A stretch of DNA of 64,000 nucleotides. Source: Erythrobacter sp. 3-20A1M (GTDB taxonomy: Bacteria > Pseudomonadota > Alphaproteobacteria > Sphingomonadales > Sphingomonadaceae). Numbering within the stretch: the stretch's first letter is position 1; every line of letters starts with the position of its first letter. Of the stretch, positions 62,903 to 64,000 are shown in pieces. The DNA lies in NCBI RefSeq assembly GCF_018636735.1, contig NZ_CP045200.1, forward strand, positions 992,001 to 1,056,000. Direction: 5' to 3'. The translations under genes were made by a program, and so were the position numbers. The notes under the pieces were generated by a model. The model saw only the letters and a list, made by a program, of their open reading frames with translations. It was not told the origin of the DNA and did not search any database.

Positions 62903-63673
62903 ATGGCCAAGGGGGAAACCGACACCGCGCTGCGTTTCGAAGGCGTTTCCAAGCGCTTCGGCAGCGTCCGCGCGGTGGACGATGTCTCGATCGCCATAGC
63001 GCCGGGCAGTTTCGTCGCGCTGGTCGGTGCGTCGGGTTCGGGCAAATCGACGCTGATGAAGACGGTCAACCGGCTGGTGGTGCCCGATAGCGGGCGCGTC
63101 CTGCTGCGCGGCGAGGACGTCGCCAGCCTGCCGCCCGCGAAGCTGCGCCGCCGGATCGGCTACGTCTTCCAGTCGATCGGCCTGTTCCCTCATATGACCG
63201 TGGCCGAAAATATCGGCATCATTCCGCGCCTGGCAGGCGATCGGATCGGGTCCGACCGGATCGCCGAACTGCTCGAACTGGTGGAACTCGACGGCAGCTA
63301 TGCCACCCGGATGCCGAGCGAGCTGTCGGGCGGGCAGCGCCAGCGCATCGGCGTGGCGCGCGCCTTGGCGGGCGATCCGGTGCTGCTGCTGCTCGACGAG
63401 CCGTTCGGCGCGCTCGACCCCGTCACGCGCGACCAGCTGGGCGAGCGGGTGCGTAAGCTGCACCGCGATCTCGACCTCACCAGCGTGATGGTGACGCACG
63501 ATATGGCCGAGGCGCTGCTGCTCGCCGACCGCGTGCTGGTGATGGATGGCGGACGCGTCGTCGCCGACGAGGAACCGCGCGCACTGGTCAACGGCGCGGG
63601 CGGCGAGGTGGCGCAAGGCTTCGTCGCGGTGCCGCGCGCGCAGGCCGAACGGCTGGCGGAACTGGAGATTTGA
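62903..63673 (+). CDS. ABC transporter ATPase, glycine betaine/osmoprotectant type
   Basis: A 256-residue ATPase. Walker A LVGASGSGKSTLMKTVNRL, Q-loop VFQSIGLFPHMTV, signature LSGGQRQRIGVARALAG, Walker B LLLLDEPFGALDPVTR and switch VMVTHDMAEAL are present. The NRL after Walker A and the IGLFPHMTVAENI block are typical of Opu/OsmV ATPases; C-terminal CBS domains are absent. It powers the permease starting in its last codons (TTGA overlap). Confidence 0.9.
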   Translation: MAKGETDTALRFEGVSKRFGSVRAVDDVSIAIAPGSFVALVGASGSGKSTLMKTVNRLVVPDSGRVLLRGEDVASLPPAKLRRRIGYVFQSIGLFPHMTVAENIGIIPRLAGDRIGSDRIAELLELVELDGSYATRMPSELSGGQRQRIGVARALAGDPVLLLLDEPFGALDPVTRDQLGERVRKLHRDLDLTSVMVTHDMAEALLLADRVLVMDGGRVVADEEPRALVNGAGGEVAQGFVAVPRAQAERLAELEI

Positions 63674-64000
63674 GCGGGTTCTGGGCCACGCTGTTCGGGC
63701 TCGGCGACAAGCTCGCCGCGCATGTCGTGCTGGCCTCCGCCGCGATCGCGCTGGGCATCGCGGTGGCGCTGCCGCTGGCCCTGTGGGCGAGCCGCAATGC
63801 CGCCGTGGCGCGCCTTTCGCTGGGTTTCGCCAGTCTGGTCCAGACGATCCCCGCGCTGGCGCTGCTCGCCCTGTTCTTCCCCGTCCTGCTGTTCGCGCGC
63901 GGCATCTTCGGCGACGGCCTGCCCACGCTCGGCTTCCTGCCCGCCCTGCTGGCGCTGTCGCTCTACGCGCTGCTGCCGATCCTCAGGAACGCGGTCACCG
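63670..64000 (+). CDS. ABC transporter permease, osmoprotectant type (truncated by window)
   Basis: The first about 110 residues are visible, starting at a TTG that overlaps the ATPase stop, with GGAG upstream. Residues LAAHVVLASAAIALGIAVALPLALW, FASLVQTIPALALLALFFPVLL and FLPALLALSLYALLPILRNAVT match OpuCB/OsmW permeases, including the LRNAVT coupling region. The gene continues beyond the window and may carry a fused substrate-binding domain, as is common in this family. Confidence 0.85.
   Translation, partial: MSGFWATLFGLGDKLAAHVVLASAAIALGIAVALPLALWASRNAAVARLSLGFASLVQTIPALALLALFFPVLLFARGIFGDGLPTLGFLPALLALSLYALLPILRNAVT

Overview
The window is typical alphaproteobacterial chromosome and most resembles Sphingomonadales, probably Erythrobacteraceae (inferred from gene content). 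Supporting signs are high GC (roughly 65-68% by eye), DUF2155 and NDUFA12-like genes beside aat, a 41-residue zinc-free L36, a CC_3452-type secreted protein, an HWE-kinase bacteriophytochrome and a complete ybgC-tolQRAB-pal operon. No CRISPR array, insertion sequence, prophage or rRNA was seen. The one tRNA found is tRNA-Trp(CCA).

Layout. 1-2.5 kb: lower-GC DNA with an intradiol dioxygenase-like tail and a two-component pair, ending at tRNA-Trp (possible island edge). 3-8.7 kb: aat, DUF2155 lipoprotein, NDUFA12-like protein, recX, an orphan fatty-acyl-AMP ligase and a DUF389 membrane protein. 8.8-14.3 kb: telA-xpaC-like-PHA-system protein, then bphO-bphP, a red-light sensor unit. 14.3-21.9 kb: GDP-mannose supply (GMP, mannose-6-phosphate isomerase), a TonB-like protein, M1 peptidase, MFS, hemF and pdeM. 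22-28 kb: infC with an ATA start, a lipoprotein, a frameshifted CDF transporter, a cystathionine gamma-synthase family gene behind a structured leader, a secreted esterase and a J-domain protein. 27.9-36 kb: tol-pal and his (B-H-A-F-E plus HIT) operons, all on the minus strand. 36-46.5 kb: sspB, gmk, sirtuin, dapB, nth, a MarR-controlled divergent pair, a DAACS symporter, dapE, cupin, S1/P1 nuclease, GST, DedA. 46.5-51.7 kb: rpmH-rnpA-yidD-yidC-engB and comM. 51.8-64 kb: a secreted serpin, small regulators, a frameshifted HAD phosphatase, rpmJ, a DUF4136/M14 peptidase/EEP run, cdd, a GH25-like protein, UPF0262, dnaB and an Opu-type ABC importer cut by the window end.

Most of the region is housekeeping. 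Ribosome, translation and membrane-insertion genes (infC, rpmH, rnpA, yidC, rpmJ), envelope integrity (tol-pal), histidine and diaminopimelate biosynthesis and DNA metabolism (dnaB, nth, recX, pdeM) sit in short, tightly overlapping operons. Accessory or regulatory interest lies in the tRNA-Trp junction, the phytochrome unit, the leader before the PLP gene, two divergent promoters with clear palindromes (MarR and HxlR), the serpin, and two genes each broken by one missing base. I found no convincing wholly new multi-gene system. The strongest undescribed candidates are cis-regulatory: the 24301-24384 leader and the paired MarR sites.
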